Positions 5,443-6,832 of a stretch of DNA of 6,832 bases are shown piece after piece. The notes under the pieces were generated by a model. The model was not told the DNA's origin. It did no database searches and saw nothing but the letters and a program-made list of their open reading frames with translations. Position numbers and translations under genes: made by a program. Every line of letters begins with the position of its first letter. Within the stretch, counting starts at the first letter, position 1. The stretch comes from Pseudofrankia asymbiotica (GTDB lineage: Bacteria; Actinomycetota; Actinomycetes; Frankiales; Frankiaceae): positions 100,131 to 106,962 of the forward strand of contig NZ_MOMC01000007.1 of NCBI RefSeq assembly GCF_001983105.1, read 5' to 3'.

Positions 5443-6414
5443 ATGGTTACTCCACGTAGTCGAGGCGGCCGGCCTGGTGGGGCCGTTCGCGCCGTGGCCG
5501 TGACGTTGGTCGCGGCCGGGTGCGTCGGGGCGGCCGGGGTCGCCGGCGCGCCCGGCGCGTCGGCCGTCACAGGGGTGCCGGTCCCGGCGGCTTCCGACGC
5601 GGGGCGGCTGCCGCCGTTCGGGCCGATCGGGCTCGAACGGGCGACCATCCCGCTCGGGACGCTCGACGTTCCCGGGTTCCTCGCCACCGGGCCGCTGGTC
5701 GCCGCGCTCGACCAGGTGCCGACCGGCCGCGGCGACCTCTACACGGTGGGGCGGCTGCAGGCCTACGGGATCCGGACCCTCGACGGCAGGGTGAGCATCA
5801 GGACCGCGATCGCCGAGATCGCCCACATCGGACCGATCGACGAGCTGGCGCCGTACCTGCCGGGCCCCGGGCACCTGGTGTTCGGTGACGGCTCCTGGGA
5901 GGCGGTGCCGCCGGGCACACCCGGCTACCTGTTCTCCCGGCCGCAGTACCGGGTCGCGGTCTTCCCCTTGCTGGGCGCCGTCGAGGTGGCCGCGCACGTA
6001 CCGGGCGCGATGGCTCCGCGTACCGCCGTGCGCGGCCTGTTCACCGGGCTGGACCCGGCCTACCTCGCGCTTATCCTGGGGGCCATGTGGCCGGCCGGCC
6101 CGCCGCGCCCGGTCACCTACGCCGCGAACGACCCGTGGCTGGGCCTGCTGGACGTGGGCGCCGCCGAATGGCCTGGCGCGGACGTCGGCATCAGCATGAT
6201 GGACGTCGTCGGCCCGGCCCTGGGACCGATCTTCACGCCGATGCTGGCGTCGCTGACCGGTGGCGAGGACGCGCCGGCGCTTGGCCCCGAGCTGCTCAGC
6301 AAGCTCGCGCCGTTGTCAGACCAGCTCGGTCCGCTGTTGGCCAAGGTCGGGCCGTTGCTCACTGGTCAGGCCGCCCCGCCACCGAGCCCGGCGCCGGCGT
6401 CGCCCCAGCCGTGA
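5443..6414 (+). CDS. Hypothetical secreted protein with proline-rich C-terminal tail
   Basis: I do not recognise this 323-residue protein. Residues 1-41 look like a Sec signal peptide: Arg-rich start (MVTPRSRGGR), hydrophobic core AVRAVAVTLVAAGCVGAAGVAG, and an Ala-Ser-Ala cleavage site (39-41). Cys27 is the only cysteine and follows VAAG, so a lipoprotein is a weaker alternative. The mature part is rich in Gly, Pro, Leu and Ala, with no catalytic motif I can name. It ends with three related heptads, KLAPLSD/QLGPLLA/KVGPLLT (287-307), then a Pro/Ala tail (PPPSPAPASPQP). ATG 5443 was preferred to GTG 5437 because of its distance from the -10 box and because the signal peptide is complete either way. 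It lies 157 bases after ipdF, probably on its own promoter. A cell-wall or extracellular role is inferred only from the export signal. Confidence 0.75.
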   Translation: MVTPRSRGGRPGGAVRAVAVTLVAAGCVGAAGVAGAPGASAVTGVPVPAASDAGRLPPFGPIGLERATIPLGTLDVPGFLATGPLVAALDQVPTGRGDLYTVGRLQAYGIRTLDGRVSIRTAIAEIAHIGPIDELAPYLPGPGHLVFGDGSWEAVPPGTPGYLFSRPQYRVAVFPLLGAVEVAAHVPGAMAPRTAVRGLFTGLDPAYLALILGAMWPAGPPRPVTYAANDPWLGLLDVGAAEWPGADVGISMMDVVGPALGPIFTPMLASLTGGEDAPALGPELLSKLAPLSDQLGPLLAKVGPLLTGQAAPPPSPAPASPQP

Positions 6415-6427
6415 GGCGGAACGCGGA

Positions 6428-6456
6428 CCGGCCCCGCGTCGCGGTCGCGGGGCCGG
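6428..6456. terminator. Bidirectional GC hairpin between convergent genes
   Basis: CCGGCCCCGCG (6428-6438) and its exact reverse complement CGCGGGGCCGG (6446-6456) form an 11-bp stem with a 7-base loop. It lies 13 bases after the secreted-protein stop and 25 bases beyond the stop of the oppositely oriented monooxygenase gene, so it can serve both transcripts. It lacks a T-tract on either side, as many actinobacterial terminators do. Confidence 0.75.
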
Positions 6457-6481
6457 CTCCGAGCGTGGGCGATCGGACCGC

Positions 6482-6832
6482 CTAAACGGTCGCCAGATAG
6501 GCGGCTGTCTTGGCCGGGTCCATGAACCATTCGAAGTAGTCCGGCGGGTTGTCGAAGCCGTTGACGAACCGGCGCGCGACCGCGTCCTTGGCCTGCGCGG
6601 TGCCGAGGATCTGCAGCACGTGCTCCGGGGGCGGCCCGAGCAGCGCGTTCGTCCACGTGGTGACGTACTGGGCGTAGTCCCAGTACTTCTCGAAGGTCGC
6701 CGTCATCCACACGCGGTCGAACGGCTTGTCGCCGTGCGCGAGGATGCTGTCCAGATAGGACACGGCGCACTTCGAGGCGTTGTTCGAGCCCTGGCCGGTG
6801 ATCGGGTCGTTGGCGACGACGACGTCCGCCAT
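6482..6832 (-). CDS. Styrene/indole monooxygenase (StyA)-like flavoprotein, C-terminal part
   Basis: The gene runs off the right edge, so only the last 116 residues are present; the ATG at the edge is most likely internal. The fragment opens with DVVVANDPITGQGSNNASKCAVSYL. This is the conserved D-P-x-x-GQG segment with which group A/E flavoprotein monooxygenases contact FAD near its ribityl chain, and the GSNNASKCA continuation resembles StyA-type enzymes. Next come the helix-rich end DRVWMTATFEKYWDYAQYVTTWTNALLG and a closing helix (FEWFMDPAKTAAYL). StyA enzymes of about 415 residues epoxidise styrene or indole using FADH2 supplied by a separate reductase; no such reductase is in the window. 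Many actinobacterial relatives have unknown substrates, so styrene activity is not claimed. Confidence 0.75.
   Translation of the reverse strand: MADVVVANDPITGQGSNNASKCAVSYLDSILAHGDKPFDRVWMTATFEKYWDYAQYVTTWTNALLGPPPEHVLQILGTAQAKDAVARRFVNGFDNPPDYFEWFMDPAKTAAYLATV

Overview
This 6.8 kb stretch of very GC-rich DNA looks like the chromosome of a filamentous or soil actinomycete. Codon third positions are almost all G or C, GTG starts are common, and the TANNNT -10 boxes sit 6-8 bases from start codons, as in leaderless actinobacterial genes. Frankia or a relative is plausible, but I cannot name the genus from this window.

Layout from left to right: (1) the 3' end of a PPOX/FDOR-type split-barrel flavin or F420 oxidoreductase on the + strand (3-341). 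(2) A convergent minus-strand pair: a BlaI/MecI-family winged-helix repressor (1511-2188) followed with no gap by an M56-family membrane metallopeptidase (419-1510), the usual sensor/repressor pair. (3) A 199-base divergent region (2189-2387) holding a strong tandem palindrome and a perfect KstR2-type operator. (4) A + strand steroid-catabolism module: kstR2 (2388-3074), then fadE30 (3239-4471) overlapping ipdF (4464-5285). (5) A + strand gene for an unrecognised secreted protein with a proline-rich tail (5443-6414). (6) A GC hairpin between convergent genes (6428-6456). (7) The 3' end of a minus-strand styrene/indole monooxygenase-like flavoprotein gene (6482-6832), cut by the window edge.

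The best-supported biology is the steroid module. The three proteins resemble KstR2, FadE30 and IpdF of mycobacteria, which act on the last two steroid rings (C and D) after the HIP propionate intermediate is activated to its CoA thioester. A 14-bp palindrome fitting the KstR2 consensus (AnCAAGnnCTTGnT) lies just upstream of kstR2, and a degenerate version with the same arms lies upstream of fadE30. Both occupy the -35/spacer region of what look like leaderless promoters. This predicts an autoregulated switch: KstR2 represses itself and fadE30-ipdF until HIP-CoA appears. The rest of the usual regulon (fadD3, ipdAB, ipdC, echA20, fadE31-33, fadA6) is not in the window.

I found no tRNA, rRNA, CRISPR array or insertion sequence. 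No wholly new system is evident. The most interesting points are the paired operators and their unusual spacing, the repeated leaderless promoter architecture, and the unknown secreted protein beside the operon.
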